NCBI GenBank assembly: GCA_964446485.1
Contig: CAYUOU010000002.1
Location: 1-64,000, forward strand
Reading direction: 5' to 3'
Origin: JBDRRP01 sp964446485
Lineage (GTDB): Bacteria; Desulfobacterota; Desulfobacteria; Desulfobacterales; JBDRRP01
Length of the DNA: 64,000 nt
Below the pieces are notes generated by a model. The model saw only the letters and a list, made by a program, of their open reading frames with translations. It was not told the origin of the DNA and ran no database searches. Made by a program: the position numbers and the translations under genes. Shown here piece by piece: positions 9,019-18,977 of this stretch; the stretch's first letter is position 1, and every line of letters starts with the position of its first letter.

Positions 9019-9690
9019 TTATGCCAGTTCGTTGTATTGGATCACCTGCCGCTCGTCGCTCTGGATACGGTTCCAATCCGCCAGATCATCGTAAACCTCT
9101 CTGTAGTCGTGCCAGATTTTGATGGGCCCGAAAAACGACTTGTGCCACCGGGGACGAAAATTCCAGTTGATGGGCAGCACGTAAGGGAGATAGCCCGTGC
9201 GCTCGACGGAAAGGGCGAACCCGGCCTGATCGTTCAGCGGCATGTGTGCCAGCCGGTCATCCACGAAGATGGGGATGGCGGAATCCACGGTGAAAGCGAG
9301 CTCCCTCCATGCGTCGAAAACCTGTCGCGCGGTTTCGGTGAAAAATAGCACCCCGGTGTTGTACTCGACAAGGTCCCCGGCCAATCCGCGATAGCGCCTC
9401 GCCCATGGGCATTCGCAGATGGCGCAGGCCAGTCCGTGGCGCCCGGCCTTCTCAAATCCGAAGTCGAGCCGGCCCAGGACGACCGTGTCGGCATCCAGAA
9501 AGAGGGTCTCTTCGAAGGGCGTCATTTCGAACATCTTCGACTTCTCCAGGAGGGTCGCCGACTCCGGAAGCCGCACCACGTGGATGGGCAGTTCAGCGTG
9601 ATGCCGGGCCGCCGACGCCATGGAGCGCTCGAGGACATCCTCGGACTTGTTCCCCCAGGTGATATACAGGATGCCGCGTTGGCTCATCAT
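9019..9690 (-). CDS. nucleotide-sugar glycosyltransferase, GT8-like
   Basis: A 223-residue GT-A type protein. The DxD metal/donor motif is in LFLDADTVVLG, preceded by KSKMFEMTPFEE and followed by VEYNTGVLFF, as in family 8-like enzymes. Two consecutive ATGs at 9690 and 9687 overlap the upstream gene's stop. The strong GGGAGGA abuts the first ATG, so the second (9687) has slightly better spacing. Likely uses a UDP- or CMP-sugar donor in the cytoplasm; acceptor unknown. It is coupled to the large TPR-GT gene upstream, suggesting co-production with it. Confidence 0.75.
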   Translation of the reverse strand: MMSQRGILYITWGNKSEDVLERSMASAARHHAELPIHVVRLPESATLLEKSKMFEMTPFEETLFLDADTVVLGRLDFGFEKAGRHGLACAICECPWARRYRGLAGDLVEYNTGVLFFTETARQVFDAWRELAFTVDSAIPIFVDDRLAHMPLNDQAGFALSVERTGYLPYVLPINWNFRPRWHKSFFGPIKIWHDYREVYDDLADWNRIQSDERQVIQYNELA

Positions 9691-12600
9691 TCCTCCCTCA
9701 TCTGTCCGGCCGATGTTTCCAGAGCCTCGGCAAGGCGCACCGCCACGGCATCCCAACCTTCGCCGGCCTGCTGTCTGAACAGGCGAAGGCTCGGGTACCA
9801 CGGGCTGTCATCCCGGTCCAAAAGCCACCGCCAGTCCGGAACGGCCGGCAGCATGACCCATGTCGTCCGCCCCATGGCACCGGCCAGGTGGGCCACCGCA
9901 GTGTCGACGGTGATGACCAGGTCGAGGTTTTCCACTGCGGCCGCCGTATCTGCGAAATCGTTGAAATCATTTCCAATGTTGGCAAACTGCCGACTGCGGG
10001 GAAGGCCTGCCATCTGATCCGACCCAGCCCCTTTTTGAAACCCGAACCAGCGGATGCCGGGCACGCCGAGCACCGGTGACAGGGCCTCGAGGCGGCAACT
10101 GCGACGCCCGTCGTTGGCGTGTCCGGGGTTGCCCGCCCAGACGAGACCGACCCGCAGCCCTTCCCCCGGCATTCGCCGGCGCCACGCGGTGACACGGGAC
10201 GGATCCGAAAAAATATAAGGTACCTGCCGAGGGATCGTCGTCTCCGTGGTGCCAAAGATCCCCGGAAGGCTTAACAGGTGGACATAGCGGTCCCCAGGCG
10301 CGAGAGGGCTGCCCCCGCTTTCAACCGGCAAGACCTCATCGACCCCGTTGATGCCCCGCAGCAGCGGTACCAGGCCGGCGGCGCAGTGAAGCACCACCCG
10401 CTCGCAGCGTGCTTTCGCCAGTGGCAGGTAGCGCACAAATTGGAGGGTGTCGCCCAAGCCCTGCTCGTCGAACACCACGAGCCTGCCACCCTCCAGGGAC
10501 TCGCCCTGCCATCGGCGATGCGAGGAAAGATCCGGGCAGCGCCGGCGCCAGGCGGGTTTGTCGAAACGCGCTTCATAACCCCGCCAGCCGTTGGGGAAAT
10601 CGCCGGTAAGCAATTTCACCTGAGCCCGATTGAATCGGGCGTCGGCGCAGCCCGGCTGGATATCGAGGGCCCGGTCAAAGGCGGCGACGGCCGATTTCAG
10701 GCGCCCCTGGGCGTGAAGGAGGGTCCCCCGGTTGGTCCAGGCCTCGGCCGAGGTCGGATCGCAGGTTAGGGCGCGATCAAACAGCGTCATGGCCTCATCT
10801 TCTCTTCCAATCTTCCCCAAAACGGTACCCAGCAGGTTGAGGGCGACGGCATCGGTTGGTTTCATAGCAATCAACCGGCGACACACCGAGGCGGCCGCCT
10901 CGAACTGCGCGTCGGCGGACAAGGCCCGTGCCAGATCCAAAGAGGTGCCGACATCTCCCGGCGTCAAACCCAGCGCCTGCTGAAAGGCTTTAGCGGCCCC
11001 GCCGTGGTCGCCGGACCCCATAAGCATGCGACCACGGTTTCGATGCAATTGGGGGTTTTCCGGCGCAGCGGCGACGGCACGGTTGATGAACCCCATGGCG
11101 TGATCGGTGGCGCCTCGCGCCTGCGCCAGGATTGCCGAAAGATTGAGGGTGTCTGTATGGTCCGGGCATTCCTCGAGGATCTCCAGGCATTGCCGCTCCG
11201 CAGCGTCGACGCGGCCGCCATGATGAAGCCGTGCGGCCTGGTGAAAGCGATCCCTCAATGCCGTGGCGCTCCGAGGCGACGGCCGCGGCCTGCCAGGACC
11301 CCCCAGACGCTGCGTCAGTGCCTCAGCGACCTTCACCATGACGCCGGCCCAGTCTCCCGGGAGATCCTGGCGGAACAGGGTCATGGTGGGGTACCAGGGC
11401 GTGTCGCTTCCGGACAGGCCCCACCGCCAGTCGGGTGCATGGGGGAGCAGCACCCAGACCGGTTTTCCCATGGCCCCTGCCAGGTGCGCCACAGCGGTAT
11501 CCACGCTGATCACCAGATCCATCGTCTCGATGGCGCCAGCGGTATCTGCAAAATCATCGAAGCGCTCACCAAGGTTGGCTGCGAGAAAACCGACGGCATT
11601 CGCCGCGTCGGCGGCCGGCCCCTGTTGCAACCCCCAGAGGCGCACACCGGGAAGGTCGGCCAGACATGCAAAAATCTCCAGTGGGCAGGAGCGGCGCCGG
11701 TCCTGCTCGTGGTTGGGGCTGCCAGCCCACACCAGTCCGACTCGAAGGCCGGGCCCCTCAACGATTGTCCGCCACGCGGCCGTTCTTTGCGCTTTGGCGG
11801 CAAGATAGGGGATGGCGGCCGGAATGGTGGCCGCATCGGTGGCAAAGATTCCCGGCAGACTCATCAACGGAACCACCAGGTCGCATGGGGCGGCCGGTTC
11901 GGCGATGCCTGGGCGGACCACCAGTTCGTCAACTCCGTCAATGCCCTCAAGCAGGGCAATCAGCGGTTTTCGCGTCTCGAACACGACAGTGCCCCCCAGG
12001 GCCTTAACCCGGGGCAGGTAGCGGACAAATTGAATCGTGTCCCCAAACCCTTGCTCGTCGTGGATGTAGAGCCGTCGACCGGCAAATGATGCTCCCTGCC
12101 ACCGGGGCTGCGAATAGCGGTAGGGGTGGATGTGGGTCCATTCGGCCCGGTCGAAGCGACTTTCGTAGGCCTGCCACCCTTCGGCGAAATCGCCCAACAG
12201 CAGTCGGGCCACGGCATGATTGAACCGTGCTTCGGTAAAGTCGGGACGCAGTGCCACGGCACGCCGAAAATACCTGTCCCCCTGCAGGACATCTCCCGCA
12301 CCGTTCAGGGCCACGCCAAGGTTGTTGTGGGCTTCGGCGAAATCAGGGCGAAGGGCCACTGCTTTTCGACAAAAAGCGACGGCCGTTTCCAGGTGGTCCA
12401 GTTTTTCCAGGACGTTGCCCAGGTTGTTGCAGGTTTCCGGATTCTCCGGGTCCAGCGAATGTGCTTTCCGGTAATGGTCGAGAGCGGCGTCCCAGTCTCC
12501 CTGGGATTTGAGAACTACCCCGAGGTTGTTGTGGGCCATGGCAAAGTCTGGACGGCATGCCACCGCTTGGGAATAGGAACGACGGGCTGCTGCCATATCA

Positions 12601-13370
12601 TTCAATGCGTGTTGAACACCGCCTAAATTATAAAGTGTTTCAGGATGTTCCGGCCGATACTGCAGGCAACGAACGAAGGCTGAAACAGCCTCCCTCAACC
12701 GGCCGGCGCGCTTCAGCGCGTTTCCCAGATTGTTCAGCGCCTCGGGGTAATTCGGTTTAATGGAGACGGCCCGGCCGAAGCAGTCGGCGGCCGCGTCCAA
12801 GCGGTCCAATGATCCAAGCGCCAGCCCCAGATTGTTCCACGCTTCGGCAACACCGGGGCGCAGCGTGAGCGTGGCGTGATACCGGTCCGCAGCCCCTTCC
12901 CCGTCTCCCAGAGCAAGCAAGGTATTGCCCAATGCAAAGTGGGCGTCAGCCCAATCCGGGCGCAGGGAGGCGGCCGTCTCGAGGGGGGCCACCGCTTCAG
13001 CGTCTCTGTCCAGACGGCGCAAGGCCAGCCCATGATTGTATCGGGCTTCGGCAAAATCCGGCGCTATGGCGGCGGCGACTTCAAACGCCGCCAATGCCTG
13101 CTCAGGTTGCCCCATGGCGGCGAACATCTGCCCCAGGGTGTTGTGGCAATCCGCCCGCTCAGGGGCGACGCCCACGGCGCGCCGGATCCGCGCCATGGCC
13201 AATTTCCCGTCCCCGCGTCGGGCCGCAAGACCGCACCCCATCATCAGGGCGTCGATGCAATGCGGTGACGCGCTCAGGACATCCTGGCACAAGGCCTCGG
13301 CCTCGGTTAATCGCCCTGCCCCCAATGCCTGGTCGGCGAGCAGCAGTTGCCGGGATAGTGATTCCTTCAT
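9687..13370 (-). CDS. tandem TPR-glycosyltransferase protein (two TPR + GT9-like modules), FlmG-like
   Basis: A 1227-residue protein made of the same two-part module twice. TPRs fill residues 1-385 and a GT-B/heptosyltransferase-like domain ~395-690. A second TPR set covers ~703-915 and a second GT domain ~923-1225. The two GT domains align motif for motif: DEQGFGDTIQFVRYLP / DEQGLGDTLQFVRYLP, GLVWAGSPNH / GLVWAGNPGH, ISVDTAVAHLAGAMG / ITVDTAVAHLAGAMG, and PDWRWGL / PDWRWLL. Modular TPR plus GT architecture is that of Caulobacter FlmG, which modifies flagellin with nonulosonic acid; the resemblance is architectural and unverified. With both catalytic halves apparently complete, the protein could act twice on one substrate or serve two donors. 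Confidence 0.82.
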   Translation of the reverse strand: MKESLSRQLLLADQALGAGRLTEAEALCQDVLSASPHCIDALMMGCGLAARRGDGKLAMARIRRAVGVAPERADCHNTLGQMFAAMGQPEQALAAFEVAAAIAPDFAEARYNHGLALRRLDRDAEAVAPLETAASLRPDWADAHFALGNTLLALGDGEGAADRYHATLTLRPGVAEAWNNLGLALGSLDRLDAAADCFGRAVSIKPNYPEALNNLGNALKRAGRLREAVSAFVRCLQYRPEHPETLYNLGGVQHALNDMAAARRSYSQAVACRPDFAMAHNNLGVVLKSQGDWDAALDHYRKAHSLDPENPETCNNLGNVLEKLDHLETAVAFCRKAVALRPDFAEAHNNLGVALNGAGDVLQGDRYFRRAVALRPDFTEARFNHAVARLLLGDFAEGWQAYESRFDRAEWTHIHPYRYSQPRWQGASFAGRRLYIHDEQGFGDTIQFVRYLPRVKALGGTVVFETRKPLIALLEGIDGVDELVVRPGIAEPAAPCDLVVPLMSLPGIFATDAATIPAAIPYLAAKAQRTAAWRTIVEGPGLRVGLVWAGSPNHEQDRRRSCPLEIFACLADLPGVRLWGLQQGPAADAANAVGFLAANLGERFDDFADTAGAIETMDLVISVDTAVAHLAGAMGKPVWVLLPHAPDWRWGLSGSDTPWYPTMTLFRQDLPGDWAGVMVKVAEALTQRLGGPGRPRPSPRSATALRDRFHQAARLHHGGRVDAAERQCLEILEECPDHTDTLNLSAILAQARGATDHAMGFINRAVAAAPENPQLHRNRGRMLMGSGDHGGAAKAFQQALGLTPGDVGTSLDLARALSADAQFEAAASVCRRLIAMKPTDAVALNLLGTVLGKIGREDEAMTLFDRALTCDPTSAEAWTNRGTLLHAQGRLKSAVAAFDRALDIQPGCADARFNRAQVKLLTGDFPNGWRGYEARFDKPAWRRRCPDLSSHRRWQGESLEGGRLVVFDEQGLGDTLQFVRYLPLAKARCERVVLHCAAGLVPLLRGINGVDEVLPVESGGSPLAPGDRYVHLLSLPGIFGTTETTIPRQVPYIFSDPSRVTAWRRRMPGEGLRVGLVWAGNPGHANDGRRSCRLEALSPVLGVPGIRWFGFQKGAGSDQMAGLPRSRQFANIGNDFNDFADTAAAVENLDLVITVDTAVAHLAGAMGRTTWVMLPAVPDWRWLLDRDDSPWYPSLRLFRQQAGEGWDAVAVRLAEALETSAGQMREE

Positions 13371-13380
13371 GGCGCTGGGA

Positions 13381-16300
13381 TTATCCTAATCCGACGGCGT
13401 CAAGAAAAACGGCTTTGAACCGTTCCATGACGCGTTCCGGTGAAAATTCCGCAACCCGTTCACGATAGACCCCGGGCGGCGCGGTCCTTTGGAAACCGAT
13501 CAGCGTGTCAAAGAGTGCCGTTGGCGTTCCGTAGTATAGGCCGTGTTCGCCCAGCATGGCCCGGTGGTTTTGGTCGACACCCTCGGTGCAGGCGATGACC
13601 GGCTTGTCCCGCAGGAGGAATTCGGCGATGGCCAGGCCGAACGTCTCCCCCTGGACCCTGGCGTGCAGCATGGCGTCACAGGTGTTGATGAACCCGACCT
13701 TGGCCTCGAGGTCCCAAGTGGGGTTGAGGTGGATGATATTGTGACGGGGCCGGCAGAACCGGTCAGTATTCATGAAAAGGAAGTAGGTGCCTTCATCAGC
13801 TTCTGCCACCCGTCGGACCACCTCGTGAACAAATGGGATGTTGAATTGGTCCCGGCCCCCGTGTCGGCCGAAAACAACGGCGCCCGGCGGGATCCCCAAC
13901 TGCTCCCGGTAATGGACATCGCCCTCCGGCAAATCGACCATGTATGGGACGACGGGGTGACGGCCGCCTGACATTTCTTCGGCCAGCCAACTGGAAATGT
14001 AGGCGTAGACCTCGCCATGGGGGTCGAAACACTGAAAGACCGCGTGGATCAGATTGGGGCAGCCGGGAACCAGTTTCCCGTCGTTGCGGCCGTACTTCTG
14101 ATAATAGACGGCATCGATGCGATGGGTATCGACCAGGCCCTGGACTTGCCGGAAATCGTCGTAGAGCAGCACCTCGAACTGTGCCTGAAATTTTTCCAGC
14201 CCCCGCAAGTCCCCCGTTGCATCCGAGATAATGATCGATTCGTTGTCCAGGATTTCCCGGTTGTATAAAGCGTAGTCATAAAGCGCCACATCGGTCCCAC
14301 GGAGACCAAGCTGGTTGGAGTGGAAACCAATACGAAGCGTTTTGGCTGCCATGGGCCTTTCTCGCCCGATCCGCCGAACCGAATCTTGATCCTTCGGTAA
14401 CATTCGGGAAGCAGATGTCGACTTCTGGAAAACGGCCGTAAGACAGTCTTCATGGTTTCTTTGATCCCGAAAGCAGGCCACCACCTTAAAGCCACTGGAC
14501 GTGAACAAATCAGTCAGGTTCGTTTCATTGAAGAAACTGACGTGCTGGCCGGGGGTGTAATAGGCATCCTCGTAGGGGATGCCGAGTATCACATGCCCCC
14601 CAGGCTTGAGAATACGGCCGATTTCTGCGACGGCAAAGCTCAGGTCGGACGGGTAGAGATGCTCCAAGGTGTGAAAGGAGACCACGGCATCCACGCTGGC
14701 ATCAGATAGAGAAATTTTAAGCAGATTGGACTGTACAAAGGAGACCGGCGCCACGGTCGGCTGTTTGGATACGGAGCGCAACCCGAGTTGTAAAGCGCTG
14801 CGGTTCAGATCAATGCCAACAACCCGTTCTACCCCTGAATGCTCCGCTGTGAGGTGAGTCATTGCCCCGTGGTTGCAGCCAAGGTCAACGACCACTCCTC
14901 TGAGGCAAGACCTAAACTGGGTCAGCACCATGGAATTGATGTGCCCTCGCCATTGGTCGGGCCTCGGATTCGGTGTTAGGTAATTCTCTTTGTTTCGATA
15001 AGAGTCGACATCTGCGGCGGACCTAGTCTCTGAGTTCCCATTCGGCAAATGACGCTGCATCGATGTCAGCCCGGTCCAATTACCGAACCCGATATCATCG
15101 AAGAAAACGATTCCGGTACCGGTGACATGGCCGACTTCGGTGATGTCCCGCTTGGGTCGCTGTATGCTTTCCCAGAACTCGACCATGGCGGGATTGAGAT
15201 GGATATCGTCGAGGAGTAGGATGCCCTTGTAGCTGTTATTATCCAGGTAATCGTAGATACGTCTTTCCGACACGCCATCGTGACCGATGTCCAGGAGAAT
15301 CAGGGGGGTCTGAAGCAGCCCCGGGTCCTGGAGTACGTCGCCGATCCGAAACTCGATGCGGTCCAACTTCTCGGAACCGTTTATCTTTCTTTGATCGACA
15401 ATGTCGTAGGAAACGACACGGTTGTTAGCGTTGTAAGAAAGCGCCAGCGCAGAATACCCCTTGTAGGTACCGATGTCGAAGAGGGTTTCTCCATCATAGA
15501 ACGTGCTCAAGTAACTCAGCAACCGGTAATGCTCCTTGAAGCTAGTGTCCAGGAAATAACCAAGATCGCCCGGGTCGGCCACGAACCGGGATAGAGGTGT
15601 TAGGTTTACGAAAGAAATGGGTAATTTTTCTAAGGAGAGCCGAGGGCAAACACACCCAATAGCAGATGCCGGGTCTACCGTAACCGCCGCACTCTTAATC
15701 TGCCGCACCTTCTCAATCTGGAGCAACGGTTCCACCGTGTCAAAATCGTACCCGTGGACAAAATCTTTTCCCGAAAACGGTCCGGAGAACTCCGCTTCCA
15801 CCAAGCGCTCCCAGTCGCGATCCACGTCAAGGCTGTGCCCCCAAGTCCGGACCTTTCTCAGCATTTGCGCCTTGTCCATCACCCAGCTGTAATGGTGAAA
15901 CATGGGCTTTCCATCCAAACCGGACACCCGCCGCAGCCCATTGGGCAGTCGACGGAACGTGGCCCGCTCGTGCTCATGGAAGATCCGGTTCACCGTGATG
16001 ACCCGGCGCCGGATCAGGGCCGGACTGTCCTCGATCTGCCGCGCCCTGAACATCGGTTCCCTGAAATACCAATAGTTGGCAAAGTAAAGGTGGTCATGGG
16101 GCGCGAAATCGAACCCGCCTAAAAATTCGACAAACCGCTCGGTCTCGACGATTTCGTCGGCATCGAGAAACAGGATCCAGTCGCAGTCCTCGGGCAGATG
16201 CGCCAAACCCACCCAACGGGCGAAATTGTGCCAGAACCGGGGGCGAAGCATCTGCGTGATGGAATGGTGATAGTCGAATGGGATGAATTCAGCTTCCGGG

Positions 16301-16473
16301 TTTTCACCCCTGGCCCGGTCAACCAGCACCATGTCCTCTGGGGTGTCGTCAAAAAGGCGATCGGCGAAGGGAACCACGATCTTTTTTGAAAACGGGGCCA
16401 CCGCCTTCACGCAGGGTCCGATAAACCGGTAATCGAGTGAGCAGAAATTGATAAGCGTACCGATTCTGGTCAT
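13381..16473 (-). CDS. four-domain fusion: glycosyltransferase, two SAM methyltransferases, GT4-like glycosyltransferase
   Basis: A 1030-residue multidomain protein. Residues ~1-255 form a GT2-like domain (WILFLDADEIVE, FHEHERATFRRLP). Residues ~330-470 form a methyltransferase (ETLFDIGTYKGYSALAL, LLDIGHDG, LLLDDIH). Residues ~520-700 form a second methyltransferase (GVVVDLGCNHGAMTHLT, FHTLEHLYPSD, RILKPGGHVILG). Residues ~715-1025 resemble a GT4 enzyme (IGFHSNQLGLRGTDVALYDY, RVQGETFGLAIAEFLL). No stop or obvious linker breaks the frame. It presumably adds and methylates residues of the same glycan. It lies 10 bases upstream of the duplicated TPR-GT gene. Domain boundaries are by eye. Confidence 0.78.
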   Translation of the reverse strand: MTRIGTLINFCSLDYRFIGPCVKAVAPFSKKIVVPFADRLFDDTPEDMVLVDRARGENPEAEFIPFDYHHSITQMLRPRFWHNFARWVGLAHLPEDCDWILFLDADEIVETERFVEFLGGFDFAPHDHLYFANYWYFREPMFRARQIEDSPALIRRRVITVNRIFHEHERATFRRLPNGLRRVSGLDGKPMFHHYSWVMDKAQMLRKVRTWGHSLDVDRDWERLVEAEFSGPFSGKDFVHGYDFDTVEPLLQIEKVRQIKSAAVTVDPASAIGCVCPRLSLEKLPISFVNLTPLSRFVADPGDLGYFLDTSFKEHYRLLSYLSTFYDGETLFDIGTYKGYSALALSYNANNRVVSYDIVDQRKINGSEKLDRIEFRIGDVLQDPGLLQTPLILLDIGHDGVSERRIYDYLDNNSYKGILLLDDIHLNPAMVEFWESIQRPKRDITEVGHVTGTGIVFFDDIGFGNWTGLTSMQRHLPNGNSETRSAADVDSYRNKENYLTPNPRPDQWRGHINSMVLTQFRSCLRGVVVDLGCNHGAMTHLTAEHSGVERVVGIDLNRSALQLGLRSVSKQPTVAPVSFVQSNLLKISLSDASVDAVVSFHTLEHLYPSDLSFAVAEIGRILKPGGHVILGIPYEDAYYTPGQHVSFFNETNLTDLFTSSGFKVVACFRDQRNHEDCLTAVFQKSTSASRMLPKDQDSVRRIGRERPMAAKTLRIGFHSNQLGLRGTDVALYDYALYNREILDNESIIISDATGDLRGLEKFQAQFEVLLYDDFRQVQGLVDTHRIDAVYYQKYGRNDGKLVPGCPNLIHAVFQCFDPHGEVYAYISSWLAEEMSGGRHPVVPYMVDLPEGDVHYREQLGIPPGAVVFGRHGGRDQFNIPFVHEVVRRVAEADEGTYFLFMNTDRFCRPRHNIIHLNPTWDLEAKVGFINTCDAMLHARVQGETFGLAIAEFLLRDKPVIACTEGVDQNHRAMLGEHGLYYGTPTALFDTLIGFQRTAPPGVYRERVAEFSPERVMERFKAVFLDAVGLG

Positions 16474-16477
16474 GGCG

Positions 16478-17188
16478 CTAACGGCTCCTAACAGCGACGA
16501 CGAGATACTGGATCACCAGCATCTCTCGCAGGTTCTGATCGGTCGGCGTCAACGGCGTCCCGCCCATGAGAACCGTCAATTCGCGAATCCGCCGGTGCAT
16601 GTCGTGCTGCCGCCACAAATCCAGAATCCCTTCGGCGTTGGGATCATATTTGGGACGGATCTCCTGAACGGTATATCCGGCCTGGCCGAGCATCTTCTCG
16701 ATGCCGTCCCGGGTGAAAAACCGCAGGTGCGTTCGGTCCATGATGCCCCAGTCCACGTAGTCGAAGCGCCCCTGCAGCAGATCCGTCACGGTCCGGGTGT
16801 TGCCGATGTTGGGAATGCTGGCCACCAGCGCGCCGTCGGTCTTTAGAAAGGAGCGATACCGGTCCAGCACTCCCCAGGGGTCTTTCAAGTGCTCCAGGAT
16901 ATCCGCGCACACCAGATGGTCGAAGCGGGCCGTTTCGAAAGGCGGTGCAAATGTGTCCATGTCAGCCGTGTAGACCCGATCGTAATGCCTTGCGGCCGCC
17001 AGCGCGGCCCTGGCGTCCATCTCGATACCAACGACCGGCCCGCTGCCGTGCGCCTTCAACACAGCCCCTAAGCCGCCCTCACCGCAACCCATGTCGAGAA
17101 ATGCCCGGTCTTGAATACAGGGGATGAGCGAGACCACTTCAGGCCGCGCCTGGGCATAGTAACTTCTTTCCCGTAGGGGGTGATTCAT
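16478..17188 (-). CDS. class I SAM-dependent methyltransferase
   Basis: A 236-residue protein from ATG 17188, with AGGAAAG about nine bases upstream; an in-frame ATG 96 bases earlier adds an unrelated Pro/Ser-rich stretch. Motif I is AFLDMGCGEGGLGAVLKAHG, followed by VVGIEMDARAA and the CADILEHLKDPWGVLDR post-I/II region, typical of Methyltransf_11/23 proteins of glycan loci. The C-terminus has RTHLRFFTRDGIEKML, common in O-antigen cluster methyltransferases. Likely methylates a sugar hydroxyl. It is 4 bases upstream of the four-domain fusion gene. Confidence 0.8.
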   Translation of the reverse strand: MNHPLRERSYYAQARPEVVSLIPCIQDRAFLDMGCGEGGLGAVLKAHGSGPVVGIEMDARAALAAARHYDRVYTADMDTFAPPFETARFDHLVCADILEHLKDPWGVLDRYRSFLKTDGALVASIPNIGNTRTVTDLLQGRFDYVDWGIMDRTHLRFFTRDGIEKMLGQAGYTVQEIRPKYDPNAEGILDLWRQHDMHRRIRELTVLMGGTPLTPTDQNLREMLVIQYLVVAVRSR

Positions 17189-17309
17189 TGGTGGTGTCTT
17201 TCCTGGTTCTCGCCCGGGATGATGACCTCTGTCCGGTAATGGCGATGCGGACGACAATGACTTCTCAGATAACTGCGGTGCCATTTCAACTTGCTTTGAT
17301 TATTGGGCA

Positions 17310-18935
17310 TTACGATATGCACCGCGCTTCAGTCCGCCGCAGGCGGCCGCCGTCGAGCACTTCTTCGGCCGTTCGCCCCTCGGCCATGTATCGATCGAGG
17401 AGCGCCCGGGTCTGGCTGACTTTGGCCAGAATCGCCCGGGCCTGATCCGGCGTGGGATCCTTTTCATGGGCCAAATCTTCAAATAGTCCGCCGGTCAACC
17501 ATTTCCGGCCGAAACGGATCACATCGTCCAGTTTAACGGCCTCCATGCCGAGATCGGTGATCTTCCCCGATGCACCGTGCTCATGGATGCCATGGGCCGT
17601 GGCGATTCGCCAGATCTCCCATCCGCGGGATCGTGCGGTCAGGCTATAGTCGCTGTCGCTGCCGATGAAGGTCATGGCGGGGTCCATGAGACCGATCTCC
17701 CGAACCATTTGTTTTCGAAGGATCATGCAGGCGCCGTTGGCCCAGCCGATTTTTTCGCTCTGCTGGAATTCTTCAATACGTCCCGTCTGGTGCCGGCCCG
17801 CTGGAAAAACCTCGTACCCGCCGGCCCAGATGACGCGCGTAGCGTCTTCGGCGTCGAGTTGCAGCGGGGCCCCGATGCCGCACCGGGGGTGGTCGTCCAT
17901 GAAGGCCACCATGGCCGCCACGGCGTCCGGCGCCAGATACATGTCCTGATTCAAGACCAGCAGGTAATCCACGGGGCGGTCCATAAACCGGGCCAGCCCC
18001 TCATTGACCGCGGCGGTGAAATAAATATTGTCCAGGGTGTTGTCCCTGACAAAAATCTCGACAGGCCAGTTCTGGGCCTTGAGGGCAGCAATACATCGGT
18101 TGAGCTGATCCCGGCGCTGGTAAAATGGAATGATCACCGGTACCGGGGCCCGGTAGGACCTTTCGGATGACCGGGAGGCCTGGACTGTGATGGTTGACGA
18201 TGCTTTCCATGTCGGTTGGGCCGGCTTGTCACCGCCCATAACGGCATCGGCGGGGCCGCCAGCCGGCAGCGAAGACCCAAAGAAAAAGGGGGACGGGTAC
18301 TGGTCGCAGTGGGTCGCCCGGCCCGGAATCGGGGATATCAGGGTTCGCCCCCGCTTGAGGATGTCGCAGAACATGAAAAAATCCGCCGGCAACGGGGTTT
18401 GGCAGTACCGGCGCATGACATCGGCATCCCCGCGCAGGGTGCCGACCCGCGCGGCAAAGGTCATGGTGGTGGAATTGGTCCGCTTCCAGTGACTGGAGCG
18501 GGTCAGCATCACTGTGGTGGCCTCCCCGCCCCCTTTCACCAGGGGGTTGGGGCTCGGATTCATGTACTTGTCCGGGTGATCGTAAAGACTGACGTAGTCA
18601 GCGCGTTCCAGTCCTTCATGGATAAGCGCCGGCGCACCGGGCTGATGGAGGTAGTCGTCCTCGACCAGGTAGGCGCCGTCATCGTCCGGCAGGTGCAAGG
18701 CCAGATCCATCGCATGGAGAAAACTCCCCGAATTGCCAAGCGCGGTCTGATGAATGTTCGGTGTGAAGCCTCTCAAAAAAGAAACGGTATCCGGTCGGCA
18801 GTTGTCCGCCACCACGGTCAGTCGCGCGGTGCCGAAGACCGAGACAAAATTCTCGAAGCACTGGCGCTTGGTGATCGCATCGATTTTGGTCCGACCGTCG
18901 CGCAAATCACAAATGCGGTAAATTGTATGCAGCAT
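17310..18935 (-). CDS. two-domain glycosyltransferase with GT2-type C-terminal domain
   Basis: A 541-residue protein from ATG 18935, with GGAATGGAGAG upstream. Residues ~1-225 look like a GT-A fold domain (YLVEDDYLHQPGA in the DxD position, then FFMFCDILKRG). After a Ser-rich linker, residues ~265-440 are a classical GT2 domain: VPVIIPFYQRRDQLNRCI, VDYLLVLNQDMYLAPDAV, IGAPLQLD and WANGACMILRKQM. Two transferase domains in one chain fit the fused style of this island. It is the first gene after a 285-bp gap and directly follows a sigma-54-type promoter, so it probably heads the middle transcription unit. Confidence 0.78.
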   Translation of the reverse strand: MLHTIYRICDLRDGRTKIDAITKRQCFENFVSVFGTARLTVVADNCRPDTVSFLRGFTPNIHQTALGNSGSFLHAMDLALHLPDDDGAYLVEDDYLHQPGAPALIHEGLERADYVSLYDHPDKYMNPSPNPLVKGGGEATTVMLTRSSHWKRTNSTTMTFAARVGTLRGDADVMRRYCQTPLPADFFMFCDILKRGRTLISPIPGRATHCDQYPSPFFFGSSLPAGGPADAVMGGDKPAQPTWKASSTITVQASRSSERSYRAPVPVIIPFYQRRDQLNRCIAALKAQNWPVEIFVRDNTLDNIYFTAAVNEGLARFMDRPVDYLLVLNQDMYLAPDAVAAMVAFMDDHPRCGIGAPLQLDAEDATRVIWAGGYEVFPAGRHQTGRIEEFQQSEKIGWANGACMILRKQMVREIGLMDPAMTFIGSDSDYSLTARSRGWEIWRIATAHGIHEHGASGKITDLGMEAVKLDDVIRFGRKWLTGGLFEDLAHEKDPTPDQARAILAKVSQTRALLDRYMAEGRTAEEVLDGGRLRRTEARCIS

Positions 18936-18962
18936 GGCGCTCTCCATTCCGGGGCCATAGTT

Positions 18963-18977
18963 GCAAAATCAGGGCCA
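18963..18977 (-). promoter_or_regulatory. sigma-54-type (-24/-12) promoter for the 18935-6810 unit
   Basis: Minus strand: TGGCCC (18977-18972), five bases, TTGC (18966-18963), followed by A. GG-N10-GC spacing is exact. The predicted start near 18951 leaves a ~16-nt leader containing the ribosome site of the 18935 gene. The rest of the 18936-19220 gap shows no other feature. Confidence 0.6.

Noticed and set aside
17269..17283. A perfect TGGCAC on the minus strand in the 17189-17309 gap.
   Set aside because: The -12 position reads TTAT, so the essential GC is missing; not a credible sigma-54 promoter.
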